Program-made: the position numbers and the translations under genes
The notes under the pieces: generated by a model
The model's database searches: none
What the model was told of the DNA's origin: nothing
The model's input: the letters and a program-made list of their open reading frames with translations, nothing else
Part shown: in pieces, positions 34,191-45,660 of the stretch
Layout of the letters: each line of letters begins with the position of its first letter
Position numbering within the stretch: position 1 is the first letter of the stretch
NCBI GenBank assembly: GCA_027257055.1
Contig: JAPVLO010000182.1
Span: forward strand, 6,200,001 to 6,264,000
Length of the DNA: 64,000 nucleotides
From: Cephalopachus bancanus
Lineage: Eukaryota; Chordata; Mammalia; Primates; Tarsiidae
Reading direction: 5' to 3'

Positions 34191-35100
34191 CGTAGGTAGA
34201 CATTGGCCTTGCTTTCGGGGACAGACTGCCCTGCAGTCCCGGCTTTCCCAACTCGAGCCCGTCAGGCCTGCTCTGCCTTCTCCCGTGAGGGCCTCATGGC
34301 AGCTGCCTGCTGTCAGTCTCTTCGGTGCAACCGTGTGTCTCTCACTTCCAGGCTTGGCTTCTGTTTCTGGGGCTGCCATCCTCATGGTACAGGTCCAGGA
34401 GGAACTGAAAAAACATGTGGATTTTATGGGCCTATGGATTTTTGAAACGAGGTGAGTGTTGATTTATTGTCTTCTCTGCAGGTTGAAAATGGTTTTCCAG
34501 AAACCTTATGGATACATTTACATGGGAATCTCCAACGAAAGAATGTACTGTAATATGAAGAAATTCGCTGCCAATATTAGTTTATTTCCGAGTGACATTG
34601 AATCAGGTCGGTGTAAATATTTATGATTCCTCTTGAAATGTGACAGACTCGTGACATGGTAATTAATTTTACTGTGGGCTGCATTCAGAACGGCTTTGGC
34701 AACATATGAGTAGGTGTGTAAAATGTTTATAAGGCTTTCCAAAATAAGCCCAAGGCTGAAATGGAACCTTAATCAGACAACCGAGGAGGAATACAATTGC
34801 AATTCTAATTTTGCTGATAGAATTTCTGTGGAAAGCAGGGAGTTTTAGCAATTGATATTCATTGCAGAGAATCAGCACGCATCATATGTGTTATGTACTG
34901 TTTAACTATTTGGAAACTACAAATACACTTACTTTTCAAGAAATGCGTGCTTTGAGCAATGGTTACAAAAGAAAGGCTAAGTTTAGAATATTGGCTTGGA
35001 TTTAGGGCAAAAGCTAAGAGAAACAGACATTTTCTAACTCTCTGAAAGAAGCTAAAGATGTGGGGTCTCAGCTGAGGCTGCCATTTTGGGATGTTTCTTT
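34191..35100. other. Unique sequence with a possible regulatory block
   Basis: 34600-34880 is non-repetitive, AT-rich and holds GGTAATTAATTTTAC with nested homeodomain-type sites; it may be a conserved non-coding element. A weak splice-like segment is near 34352-34451. No gene supported. Confidence 0.3.
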
Positions 35101-35111
35101 ATTTAATTTAA

Positions 35112-35359
35112 TTTTTTTTTCTTTCGTGCAGTGGCATACTCTCGGCCACTGCAGCCTCGACCTGATGGGCTCAGGGAAGCCTTCCGCCTCAGCCTTCCAA
35201 GTAGCTACAGGTATACGCCGTCACTAATTTTTTGATTTATATAGAGACGAGGTCTCGCCAAGTTGCCCAGGCTGGTCTTGAACCCGTGGGCTCAGACAGT
35301 CTTCTCACCTCAGTCTCCCAAAGTGCTGGGATTGTAGACGTGAGCCACCGCATCTGGCC
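35112..35359 (-). repeat. Alu, intermediate age, right-arm end missing
   Basis: Begins at GTGCAGTGGCATACTCTCGG after a T run and ends GAGCCACCGCATCTGGCC. Confidence 0.85.
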
Positions 35360-35493
35360 TATTTAATTTTTTGTAGAGAGAAAGTCTTGTTATGTTGAGG
35401 TCTAGGCTAGTCTCAAACTCCTGGGCTAAAGTTGTCCTCCTGACTCGGCCTCCCAAAGTAATGGGGTTATAGGCATGAGCTACTGTGCTGAAC
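35360..35493 (-). repeat. Alu left-arm fragment, old
   Basis: From TTTTTTGTAGAGAGAAAGTC to GAGCTACTGTGCTGAACC; abuts the previous Alu. Confidence 0.75.
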
Positions 35494-36239
35494 CTTGACC
35501 ACTCTCCTAACATGTACAGCCTGCCCCGACCCCACCAAATTCCCTGTCCCCCTTGTCTGCTTGCCATTTTGCTTTACCACCTATCACTGTCCAACACTAC
35601 ATATTTTACTTAAGGATTCTCTTTAAAACGGAAGCTCCACGAGCAGTTTGTGTCTGTTTTGTTCACTGCCATAGCCCCGGCACAGACAGTAATGCCAGTT
35701 GCCTAGTGGGCATAGGAGAAAATATATGTCTATCGATGGATGGATGGATGGAAAGGGATTTCCATCATGGATGTGTGAGGAGTGCGGGTTCTCAGAAAGG
35801 AGCCAGGACTTGGGGGAGGCTCCAGAGAAGACACTTGGAGCAGTGTGGAGAACTTGGAATCCCTGTGCAAAGGTGGATAAACAGTGAGCCCCGGTCAAGT
35901 GAACCAGGAAGGATGCTATAAAGGTGATCCCAGCTTCGGGGGTGCCAGGGGAGAGGGAATAAAACTACACATCTCACCTGTCACCTGGGGAGCATGCATT
36001 CTGGTGACACACAGCTTCCTGAGTGCAGGGGCCCAGTTTCTGCCCACCCAATGCCTTTCTCACCCCCCCGAGTGCGAAGGGGCCGTGCAGGCTCACGACT
36101 CTCGGCGTTTCTCAGAAGATTAGTTTTTACGATGGAGACTGGAGAGCTCAAAAGCACAAATTAACGGATTGCTTTTTGTAGTTTGCAAAGCACTGTTGTA
36201 CAATGTAATAACAAAATTGCTCAGCGAGCAATTATATAC
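35494..36239. other. Spacer with L2-type relic and (GGAT)n
   Basis: 35640-35720 (TTTTGTTCACTGCCATAGCC, CTAGTGGGCATAGG) resembles the L2 3' end. (GATG)n is at 35734-35752. The rest is unassigned. Confidence 0.45.
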
Positions 36240-36450
36240 CCTCATGCAATAATATGTATATTTATTGAGCAATTACCCTGCGTTAAGTGTTTTACCTGAA
36301 GTCTCTCCTTTGATTCTCACAGGTTATTATTATCCTCCCCAAGGGGGTATTCGTTCAGCACCTGCTGGGCACTTGTTATTTGCCAGGCCCTATGCTAGGT
36401 ACTGAGGTTGCAACACTGTACTGGTCTTGCCTCAAGGAACCTGCAATCTG
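36240..36450. repeat. MIR and L2-type relics
   Basis: TTGATTCTCACAGGTTATTATTATCC is reverse MIR. TTCAGCACCTGCTGGGCAC...GCCAGGCCCTATGCTAGG is an L2/MIR-class motif. Confidence 0.6.
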
Positions 36451-36569
36451 GAGAAGGAAACGCCTAGAGTCAAAGATCGCAGCCCCATCAGCCCGGTGTG
36501 ATATGGGGGGAGGGGAGCAAAAGGAGGCACAATTACATCACAAGATCCACAGGAAAAATGAACCTGGAG

Positions 36570-36686
36570 CTTTAAAAAAAATCCTGTTTTTTCTTCCTCA
36601 GTTATGTAAGGCTGTTTGTTAATTTTCTCCTTTGCCTGATGAATAGATTTTGCCAGGGAAGTCATTTCGTCTACAGCCGCAATTTG
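36570..36686 (+). repeat. Direct duplication, copy 1
   Basis: About 115 bases matching 36965-37084 at roughly 85% by eye, including the shared core TTGTTAATTTTCTCCTTTGCC. An Alu sits between the copies. Too long for a target duplication. Confidence 0.85.
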
Positions 36687-36693
36687 TTTCTGT

Positions 36694-36953
36694 TTCTTGA
36701 GTTGATTTCACTCTGTCGCTTAGGCTAGAGTGCGGTGGCACGATCACGGCTCACTGCAGCCTCCACCGCGTAGGCCGTCCTTCTGCCTCAGCCTTGAGAG
36801 TGGCAGGGACTGAGGTGCATGCCACCACACCTGGTTAATTTTTAATTTTTGATATATTGCCCAGGCTCGTCTCAAACTCCTGGGCTCAAGAGATCCTCCC
36901 GCCTCAGTCTCCCAAAGTGCTGGGATTACAGGCATGAAACACCACACCCAGCT
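36694..36953 (-). repeat. Alu, old, internally deleted
   Basis: Reverse dimer with shortened linker (GATATATTGCCCAGGC), between the two copies of a local duplication. Confidence 0.85.
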
Positions 36954-36964
36954 AGAATATGTAA

Positions 36965-37084
36965 CTTTGAAAAAAAATCTTATTTTCCTCTTCCTCAGTT
37001 ACGTAAGCCTCTTTGTTAATTTTCTCCTTTGCCTGACGAATAGACTTTTCCAGGGAAGCCATTTTAGTCTACAGCCACTGGTTT
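36965..37084 (+). repeat. Direct duplication, copy 2
   Basis: Second copy of 36570-36686. Both carry AAAAAAAATC, CTTCCTCAGTTA, CAGGGAAG and GTCTACAGCC in the same order. Confidence 0.85.
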
Positions 37085-37510
37085 TATTTATAATGACCAG
37101 AAATTGGGCTGGAGGCTGCCATGGTTCAAGGGAGGGTGGATAAGATTTTCCAAAATCGTGGGTATCATCGCCTTTCCCCACAAGCGCCTTTCCAAGTAAG
37201 GCTTTGTTGCCATGAGGTAAGATCTGAGGTCTTGTAGGTAACCAAAGTCAGTAGGGGAACAAACCCTGATGTAGACCTGAAGAGCTCCAGAGTCCATGAA
37301 GATAACTGCCTCTGGTAATTCAGGGTAGGGCGTGGAAGCCCTAGGGGTGCAGAATGCTATACCAGGGGCAAAAAAAGGCAGGTAATATTGGGGTGTCTGC
37401 TAGTGTTTTATCTAAAAGTAAGAAGACTAACACATGCATGCTTGCTTGTTTCTGTCCGTTACTATGTCACATACAGACCTCAAGAAGTATCCTGAGAAGC
37501 ACTGAGTGTC
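37085..37510. other. Unassigned spacer
   Basis: No gene or named repeat seen. Confidence 0.35.
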
Positions 37511-37512
37511 TC

Positions 37513-37739
37513 ACACATACACACACACACACGTAGACAAATACACACAAACACACACACCACAAACACACACAAATGCCCACGCACAAACATACATGTC
37601 CACATACACACAAACACACAGAAACACCCACAAACACATGCACAGATACACATACAAACACACATAAACACGCACATAAAACACACACACAACCCACGGA
37701 CACACACAAACACACACAAACACACTCACACACACACAA

Positions 37740-37773
<34 letters not shown>
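37513..37773 (+). repeat. CA-rich imperfect microsatellite
   Basis: ACACACAAAC and ACACATAAAC words ending in a pure (AC)n of about 16 units at 37743-37773. Long Cys/Val frames on the minus strand and His/Thr frames on the plus strand are composition artefacts. Confidence 0.9.
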
Positions 37774-37777
<4 letters not shown>

Positions 37778-37785
37778 TGACAATT

Positions 37786-38005
37786 CCCTCATTTGTTCTA
37801 CTTGAGAGGATATGCAAATTGCATTCTTTAGTATTAGCCAAACAATTCCTCGCAAAATGGAGGCATGGTTTAATAAGAGCCCTGCAAGGAAAGAGTGTGA
37901 ATAACATCCATGATGCAAATGCAAATAAACAAGAAATGGCCCTGTCTCTAATTCAATGTAAGCTCATTGTCAGACATATTATGAGGTTAGAAACAATGAC
38001 AATCT
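37786..38005. promoter_or_regulatory. Candidate enhancer with octamer and forkhead motifs
   Basis: Non-repetitive block with three exact octamers ATGCAAAT: 37812-37819, 37913-37920 and 37919-37926. The last two overlap head to tail. ATAAACA (37925-37931), a forkhead-type core, follows at once. TAATTAG lies near 38006. Octamers are bound by POU factors; clustering suggests but does not prove a regulatory role. Confidence 0.35.
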
Positions 38006-38181
38006 AATTAGATCAGACAAGACATTGACAAAAACGAGTTTAAAAATTATCTAGAGAACAGTGCTTTTGCCTCCACTGACATTTGTGAAGAACCTCACCC
38101 TGAGGATATATTAAGCCTTGAGATATTATCTAATGATAAAAGTGCATGTATAATTTGTAGATAAATAAATATACTATATTA

Positions 38182-38402
<221 letters not shown>

Positions 38403-38657
38403 AGTTTCTTTTTTCTTTCTTTCTTTCTTTCTTTCTTTCTGCTAGGGTTGTGTGATTAAAAACAAAACGAACAAACAAACAAAAAACAATTAAGAGCCAC
38501 CGTTTTAGGGACCTAGACCTGTTTTAACAAGTCTTGTTCCTTTAAGATAATGTTCTTTGTCATTTGGGCAGAACTGGGTGGCTAGTCTGTCTAGACCTGA
38601 GATCAAAGACTTGTAGCTTATTCACTTATAAGCTGCATTTCATAAACAACACTATCA

Positions 38658-39128
<471 letters not shown>

Positions 39129-39287
39129 TTAAAACTTCTGTCTTCTGTATGTATTATTTTTGTTTGTGTCTTTTCTTAGTCTGACAACCATTTCTCTTTT
39201 GGGGAAGAAAATTTGCATAGCTGTTCCACATGTAAATCAGCATTGCCTGGGGAGTCATGGTCACAGCAAGTTTAAGAAATATCCTTG

Positions 39288-39602
39288 GCTGGGCTCAGTG
39301 GCTCAGTCTGTAATCTCAGCACTTTGGGAGGCCGAGGCGAGTGGATTGCCTGAGCTTGCAGGTTCAAGACCAGCATGGGCAACTTGGCGAGACCTCGTCT
39401 CTACAATAAATCAAAAATTAGCTGGGTGTGGTAGCATGTTGTAGTTCTGGCTACTTAGAAGACTGAGGCAAAAGGATTGCCGGAACCCAGCAGGTCAACA
39501 CTGAGGTGGAGGTGAGTGTGCCACTGCACTCCAGCCCGGGCAACAGATAGAGACTCTGACTCAAACAAACAAAAACAAACAAACAAACAAACAAACAGAA
39601 AG
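39288..39602 (+). repeat. Alu, intermediate, first of a tandem trio
   Basis: GGGCTCAGTGGCTCAGTCTG start, (AAAC)n tail. Followed head to tail by two more Alus. Confidence 0.9.
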
Positions 39603-39613
39603 AAATGTCCCCT

Positions 39614-39891
39614 GGCCGCGCTTGGTGGCTCAGCCTGTAATCCCATCACTTTGGGAGGCCGAGGAGGAGAGTGGATTGCCTGAGCCCATGGGTTCACAAC
39701 CAGCCCGGGCAACTTGGCGAGACCTTGTCTCGACAATAAATAAAAAATTAGCTGGGCATGGCAGCACGCACCCGTAGTTCTGGCTACTTGAAAGGCTGAG
39801 GCAGAAAGATTGTTGGAGCCCAGCAGGTTGACACCGGGGTGGCCGTGAGTATGCCACTGCATGCCAACCTGGGCGACAGAGTGAGATTCCA
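39614..39891 (+). repeat. Alu, second of trio
   Basis: Starts GGCCGCGCTTGGTGGCTCAG and is cut at its tail (GTGAGATTCC), where the next Alu begins. Confidence 0.9.
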
Positions 39892-40160
39892 AGCCGGGCT
39901 CGGTGACTCAACCTGTAATCCCACGCCTTTGGGAGGCTGAGGTGAGTGGATTGCCTGAGCCTGCGGGTTCTAATCAAAAAATTAGCCGGGCATGGTAGTG
40001 TGTGCCTGTAATTCTGGCTACTCGGAAGGCTGAGGCGGAAGGATCGCTGGAGCCCAGCAGGCCAGGCTGCGGTGACCGGGAGAGGCCACTGCACTCCAGT
40101 CTGGGCGACAGAGTGAGACTCCAACTCAAAAATAAAAAAATTTAAAAATTTAAAAAAAGC
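39892..40160 (+). repeat. Alu, young, third of trio
   Basis: AGCCGGGCTCGGTGACTCAACC; lost about 35 bp between left arm and linker (GCGGGTTCTAATCAAAAAATT). A/T-rich tail. Confidence 0.9.
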
Positions 40161-40301
40161 CCCCTTGGAGCAAGTGAAGAAATCTGGGCCTTGATCACAT
40201 TCCTTTTGCTGCAGTTATCTTTGACAACCATCTCCTGCCAGGTTGAGGCAGGGCCCTTCTAAAACAAAGAGATTAGGGCCTTCCTAGACTAGAAAAAAAT
40301 G

Positions 40302-40577
40302 TGTTAGAGAGAAAGTGGCATGGCGTAGTCAATGTCTAAGTGCTCATGAGTAACCCAGTTACAACCCAGTGCCATAAAATACCCAATCAAAAAATGCAAG
40401 TTGCCCTATAACGGAGACAAAGGGGCTAAAATGTAATAATATAAGGCAATGCCCTGCTGCATTTGGGGTTCAGCCTTTGGATGTGAATCCGCCAGGCCAA
40501 TGCCGGCACAAATAAATGCTGCTTCCTAGCAGAAAAGTCTCGGTGTCTCACCTCTCTCTGTAAAGGATCCTGCCACA
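40302..40577 (+). repeat. ERV-B 5' LTR (about 276 bp)
   Basis: TGTTAGAGAGAAAGTGGC...GATCCTGCCACA with AATAAA at 40511-40516 and TATA-like AATATAAGG at about 40438. Aligns with 46383-46640. Confidence 0.85.
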
Positions 40578-40581
40578 TCTC

Positions 40582-40599
40582 TGGTGTGTTGACTGGGAA
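40582..40599 (+). promoter_or_regulatory. ERV-B primer binding site
   Basis: TGGTGTGTTGACTGGGAA, four bases after the LTR. Closest to the tRNA-Gly primer with four transitions by my count; a tRNA-Glu origin is not excluded. Confidence 0.5.
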
Positions 40600-41155
40600 A
40601 TTGGGAGGCGGAGACGGCGTTTTCACCTCCCTTGTCTCTGGGGTGCGATTCCCCGGGATGCCAGAAGAGGTGACCTTGCCTGGCCCCAGCAGGCCGATTG
40701 ATCCATCGGGGACTAGCCCTCCTGGACTGCCAGGGGAAGGACCCAGGAAGCACAAAGGAACTCGGTGAGGCCCGGGAGCCAACCAAGGTAGTACCACCTG
40801 TCAGACTGGTAAGAATCCAGGTTGGATGTGGTCAGCCTGCCCCCACGAGGCAGAGGGGAGACTGATCACCTCCCAGAGTTGTCTGGGTAGTCCCACAGGG
40901 GGACAAAACTGTAACTCTAAGTCACTGGGTGGTGGGCTGGAAAAGTGTGAATGCGAGTGAATGAGATGCTACCCAGTGACGAAGAGAGAGTCGAGTCTGG
41001 AGAAATCCTGAAATCTGCAAGAAACCTCAGTGAGGGGGATTGAGACTTTCTGGGAGGACCCGAAGTCTTAAGGTCGGCAAGAAATCTCACTTACGGGAGA
41101 TTGAACACCCTTTTGGAAAACTCCAGAATTGCACAGACTAACCTGGTAACCAAGA

Positions 41156-42823
41156 ATGGGTAAAAAACAGTCTAGACCTAGGTAGGGAGGGTAAAAGGAC
41201 TTCCTTAAAATTCCTCCAGATAGTCTGCTGGGACGAATGTTGGAAGGTTGGGAAAATTATTCCAGAACTAAGAAGAAGGGAAAGAAGAAAATGATTGAAT
41301 TTTGTTGTTTTCTCTGGACAAAAGAACTGTACTTCAGCCTTCAGTCTTTTGGCCGGAGTTTGGTTCTAATAAAGGTTGGCTTTGCCAAACCTTAATAATT
41401 TATGTAAATAATAAGTCCTCTGTTTCATCTGAGGAAAAAGACTATGCCTTTTGCTGGCTACCACAGGCCCTTCCCGTGTTTCCCCTTAAAACAGGGAATG
41501 TGGAAAGGAAAACAAGAAAAAGAATCTGAGACCGCAGAGGAAAGGGAAAAGCCTTGGACCCACTTTCCTTCATTCCCCCACCTTATAATCCTCAAGACCA
41601 GGAATGTAAGGGGAGAGAATGGGCAGGGAAGAGATCTATCAGGAATTCGGGAGTCAAAACCCCAAGCTCCCGACATATTTATCCTAACTTAAAAAGGGAA
41701 TTGGAACAATTCCAAAACGATATTGCAAGATTTCCTTTTCCTCCTGAGGATTCAGGCAAAAAGTCAAAACTATTCTCCTTAAGGGAAGTCCCACTCAGAC
41801 AAGGAGAAATTGGTTTTGTGTGCTCCACTCACCAGTACTGAAGTAGGACATTTTAAGAAAGAAATAAAATCACTCCTGGAGGACCCACTAAAACTGACTG
41901 ATCAAGTCAATCAATTCCTTAAATCTAATATAAATACTTGGGTAAAACTAATGTCAATTATCAATATTTTGTTTACTGGGGGGGAAAAGGGGTGATTAGG
42001 CGAGTGTCTATGTCCAAATGGGAACAAAATCATCCCCCAGCCTCAGGTGTACAGCCTGCTAAACAGAAGTATCCAAATACTGACCCTACTAGGACAATAA
42101 TAACCCAGGAGACAGAGTAAGAATGCAAGACTTGAGGGAACTAATGATTAAGGGCATTCAGAAATCTGCTCCAGGGTCTCAAAATGTTTCCAAGGCTTTT
42201 GAAATTCAGCAAAAATAGGGAGAAAACTCCCACAACTTTTTTTTTTTTTACAATGACTCAGGGACCAGATGAAAAATATTCTGGATTAGACCCAGAAAAC
42301 TTTGTAGGACAAAAATTGCTAAAAAATAAACTTTGTTGGGCAACTCCTTCGGGTCCCCTCCCACTGTGGGAGATTTTCTGTCCTCTCAATAAATCCTGCT
42401 TTTTTTTTTTTTTTTAAAGTAAACTTTGTTACTAGAAGCCAGCTCAACATCGCTAAAAAGTTACAAAAGCTAGAGGGATAAAATGAAAGGCCCCTTAAAA
42501 AACTGTTGAAGAAAGCACAGAAAGTGTTTGTTAGATGAGATTTAAAAAAAAAAAAAAAAACAGAAGCAAAAAGCTCAAATCATGATAAGCACTGTCAAAA
42601 AGGTGGTTCAGAAACGAAGGCATGGGCGGTCCCCGTGGACGGGCTCCAAAAGTCTGATAGGACAAGCTAAAGAAAAGAGCAACCCTAAGAGGAATGGGAC
42701 AGGAAATTTTAATCCAAGGAAACTTAAAAAATTTGGGGTCTTAATAGGATATTGGAAGTTGTGGATTAAATCTCATGCAACTAAAACTAAACTCTTATAT
42801 TCTAAACTATTAAAAGAAGCCCC
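41156..42823 (+). pseudogene. ERV-B gag remnant
   Basis: Probable start at 41156 (Met-Gly-Lys-Lys) with a stop after nine codons. Matrix-like sequence follows to about 41400, a Pro-rich linker about 41540-41680 and capsid-like sequence 41690-42480, with many stops. A 78-bp insertion lies at 42338-42415. A basic nucleocapsid-like part lies at 42560-42800; no intact zinc knuckle was seen. Confidence 0.7.
42338..42415 (+). mobile_element. 78-bp LTR-like snippet inserted in ERV-B gag
   Basis: CTCCTTCGGGTCCCCTCCC...CTCAATAAATCCTGC, then 16-17 T. Flanked by a 15-bp repeat AAAATAAACTTTGTT (42323-42337) / AAAGTAAACTTTGTT (42416-42430). The body resembles the U3/R edge of a class I LTR with its poly-A signal. 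The T run where an A tail would be expected is unexplained. Confidence 0.65.
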
Positions 42824-43122
42824 GCCTGGCTTGGTGCCTCAGCCCGAATCCCACGCCTTTAGGGGGCTGAGGTGAGTGGATTGCCTGAGCCCCCGGGTTC
42901 GAGACCCGCCTGGGCAACTTGGTGAGACCTCATCTCTACAATAAATAAAAAATTAGCCGGGCGTGGTAGCGCATGCCTGTAATTCCAGCTACTCGGAAGG
43001 CTGAGGCGGAAGGATCGCCGGAGCCCAGCAGGTCGAGGCTGCGGTGGCCGGGAGCGTGCCACTGCACTCCAGTCTGGGCAGCACAGTGAGACTCCAACTC
43101 AAAAAAAATAAAAATGAAAAAT
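42824..43122 (+). repeat. Alu, young, in ERV-B
   Basis: Full-length, without the deletion. The duplication AAAAGAAGCCCC is at 42812-42823 and 43123-43134. Confidence 0.95.
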
Positions 43123-43185
43123 AAAAGAAGCCCCAAACCTCCTTGAGTGGACTAAGGAAAAATTACAAAATTAAAAAAAATACAT

Positions 43186-43465
43186 GGCTGAGTGCGGTGG
43201 CTCAGCCTGTAATCCCAGCACTTTGGGAGGCTGAGGCAAAAGGATTGCCGGAGCCGTGGGATTGGAGACCAGACTGGGCAACTTGGTGAGACAATAAATC
43301 ACAAAAACTAGCCGAGTGTGGTAGCGTATGTCTGTAGTTCCAGCTACTTGGAAGGCTAAGGCAGAAGGATTGCCTATGTCTAGCAGATTGAGACTATGGT
43401 GGCTGTGAGCGCGCCACTATACTCCAGCCTGGGTGACAAGAGTGAGAATCCGATGAAAAAACAAG
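43186..43465 (+). repeat. Alu, intermediate, in ERV-B
   Basis: Left arm lost part of its end (GGTGAGACAATAAATCAC). Ends GTGAGAATCCGATG with an A tail. Confidence 0.9.
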
Positions 43466-43479
43466 ACAAAACTTAAAGT

Positions 43480-43830
43480 AAGCCTTAATTACTGCTCCTC
43501 TCCCAGCCCTCCCTTTTTTAGAAAAACAAGTTTTTTTAAAAAGAATATGTTTTTGACTATTTCCTCTACCTTATCCTCTCTTAGATTGAAAGGGCTCCTT
43601 GCTCAAACCTCTCCTCTTGAGTTCACCAGCTCCAACTTGGAGATTGGATGCTGATCAAGTCCTGGGAGGAGACTAGGATCCAGCCGAGCTGGGAAGAACC
43701 CTATCAAATGCTTCTGACAGCTGAGATGGCCATATGATCTGCTGAAGAAGGGTGGACGCATCATACTTGCGTCAATAAATCACCAAAGAAAGTTATGGTA
43801 CCAGAGAACACTCCCATTAAATGAGAAGTC
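43480..43830 (+). pseudogene. ERV-B integrase C-terminal remnant
   Basis: The translation across frames (about 43600-43790) resembles the C-terminal end of gammaretroviral integrase around a Gly-Trp-Thr-His-His-Thr stretch (GGGTGGACGCATCATACTTG). Everything from protease to the integrase core is missing upstream. Confidence 0.55.
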
Positions 43831-43869
43831 TCTCAAACTGAGCCACTGAAACTAAAATTCAAGAAAACC

Positions 43870-45660
43870 TAATGTAATCCTCTATACCTTTTCTCATAGC
43901 ACTACCGATTGCATTTCTTTTATGTATGTTTATTGCTTTTATCATGAACTGTATTTGCAAGAGTCTTTTCAATCCTGAGCAATCACAAAACCTTTGTTTA
44001 CCTTAAAGGTATTACACATTCTAACCATAGTAATAAATAAAAGCAAAGGATAGTTTATTAATATCACTAAAATTAACTCCCCAATAGCTATTAAATTTGA
44101 TGCCTGTTCTGTCTTGTCATGTGAAAGTCTTCATGACCAAAGAAAATAATCTATGATTGATAAGTACCTTTGTCCTGATACCACTGCCGAAAATGGTCTA
44201 AAATGTATCAAGATAAAATATAGAACCGGTGGGGGGGGGGCTGGTCCTTGTGTTAAAAATGGCAAAATTTTACTCACCCCAAATAACCCTTGCTGGGACT
44301 GGTCTGGTGTCTTTTAAACCACTCAATTTTAAAAATGGACAGCTCCAATAAAAAGAAGAAGAAATCCTCAAAAATAAAATTCAACTTAGAAGAGGGACTG
44401 TTCCTCCTAGTTGTCAACATTTACAATGTAACCTGTCGTTATTAACAATAACCCAACCTCAACCCATAGACGGAAATCCTGTGATACCTCAGAAATACGA
44501 ATTAGAAGCAGCCATATCTGGACAGGACCCTCTAGGTAAATTTTAAGTAAAATTAATTGCAACACCTCCAGCATCTTCACCGTCCATCAATACTACCCCA
44601 ATCCCTAATTCAAACCCTTTACAGCTTTGGGAATTGAACCAAACTAACCCCAAGAATGATCCAGGCAAGGTCATGACTATGGAAGTAACAGACTTAAAAC
44701 AAACTTTAGAGGTTAAAACAGGATATGGGGACAGGAATACCTGGGTTGAATAGATAAAATATATAGTAACAAGCTTTAACAAAAGTGAATGCTAGGCTTG
44801 TGCCATGGGCAGGCCACAGGTTCAAATAGTCCCTTTCCCTAATAACTGGAATACAGACCCCAAAGGAATAAATTGTCTGTTGGCTCCACATCAAGATAAG
44901 GACACATGGGGAAACAAGACTTGCCGCAGTCTCTTCCTGGTCCGCCTGTACAGACGTCAGATTCGAAGGTGTATCCTTCCTCCTCCATAGGTAAGGCAAA
45001 TCATTCCTCTTGTATCTCCAGATGAGGGAATGATTTCAGCACTCCTTTGGGGCCTCTGGAAACCTGCACCCCTGTCCTTGATGTCTCTGGGTCAACTGAG
45101 GGCAACTACTCGAACTTTAACATCCCTCGAGCGGATGTTTGGCGGTACCGTGGAGTTAGGACAGTTCGAGCCCTGTTGCCACCCAAATGGATGAAAACCT
45201 GTGCTTTGGTTTGATTGGCTATTCCATTCATCCTGACATTTCAAAACCCACCAATATCTACTAAAAGGGTCAAACGATCATTACCTGAACCGCCAGTACC
45301 CAGCTCATTTGACTCTAATATACATCTAAATGCTATAGGAGTCCCAGGGAAAGTTCCTAATAAATTCAAAGCTCGAAAGCAAATAGCTGCAGGATTTAAA
45401 TCTCTCTTTTGGTGAGTAACTATAAATAAGAATGTAAACTGAATCAATCATATATATATATAATCAACAAAGACTTATTAACCATACTAGAGATGCTATT
45501 TAAAAAATCGCTAAGCAGTTAAATGCTACTAGTAAAGTGACATAAAAATATCGTATGACCTTAGACATGATGGTAGCGGAAAAGGGGGAAATATATATCT
45601 TGCTACAAAAACAATGCTGTACTTCCCCCAAACTGGTTGGGATCTTGTGTGTTAGACTCT
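43870..45660 (+). pseudogene. ERV-B envelope remnant, first TM-type signature
   Basis: A hydrophobic signal-like stretch at about 43880-43950, surface-subunit relics, then a basic cleavage-like site (Lys-Arg-Val-Lys-Arg, about 45264-45278). A transmembrane ectodomain follows with the immunosuppressive-type region at 45561-45620 ending in Cys-Cys; the first Cys of CX6CC reads Tyr. Many stops. The frame changes after about 45630. Confidence 0.65.

Noticed and set aside
34352..34451. Possible exon with CTTCCAG acceptor and GAGGTGAGTG donor
   Set aside because: Only 100 bases, no recognisable peptide, next to a MIR; too weak to call.
37467..37924. Long Cys/Val- and His/Thr-rich open frames (137-146 codons)
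   Set aside because: They are translations of the CA-rich microsatellite on both strands.
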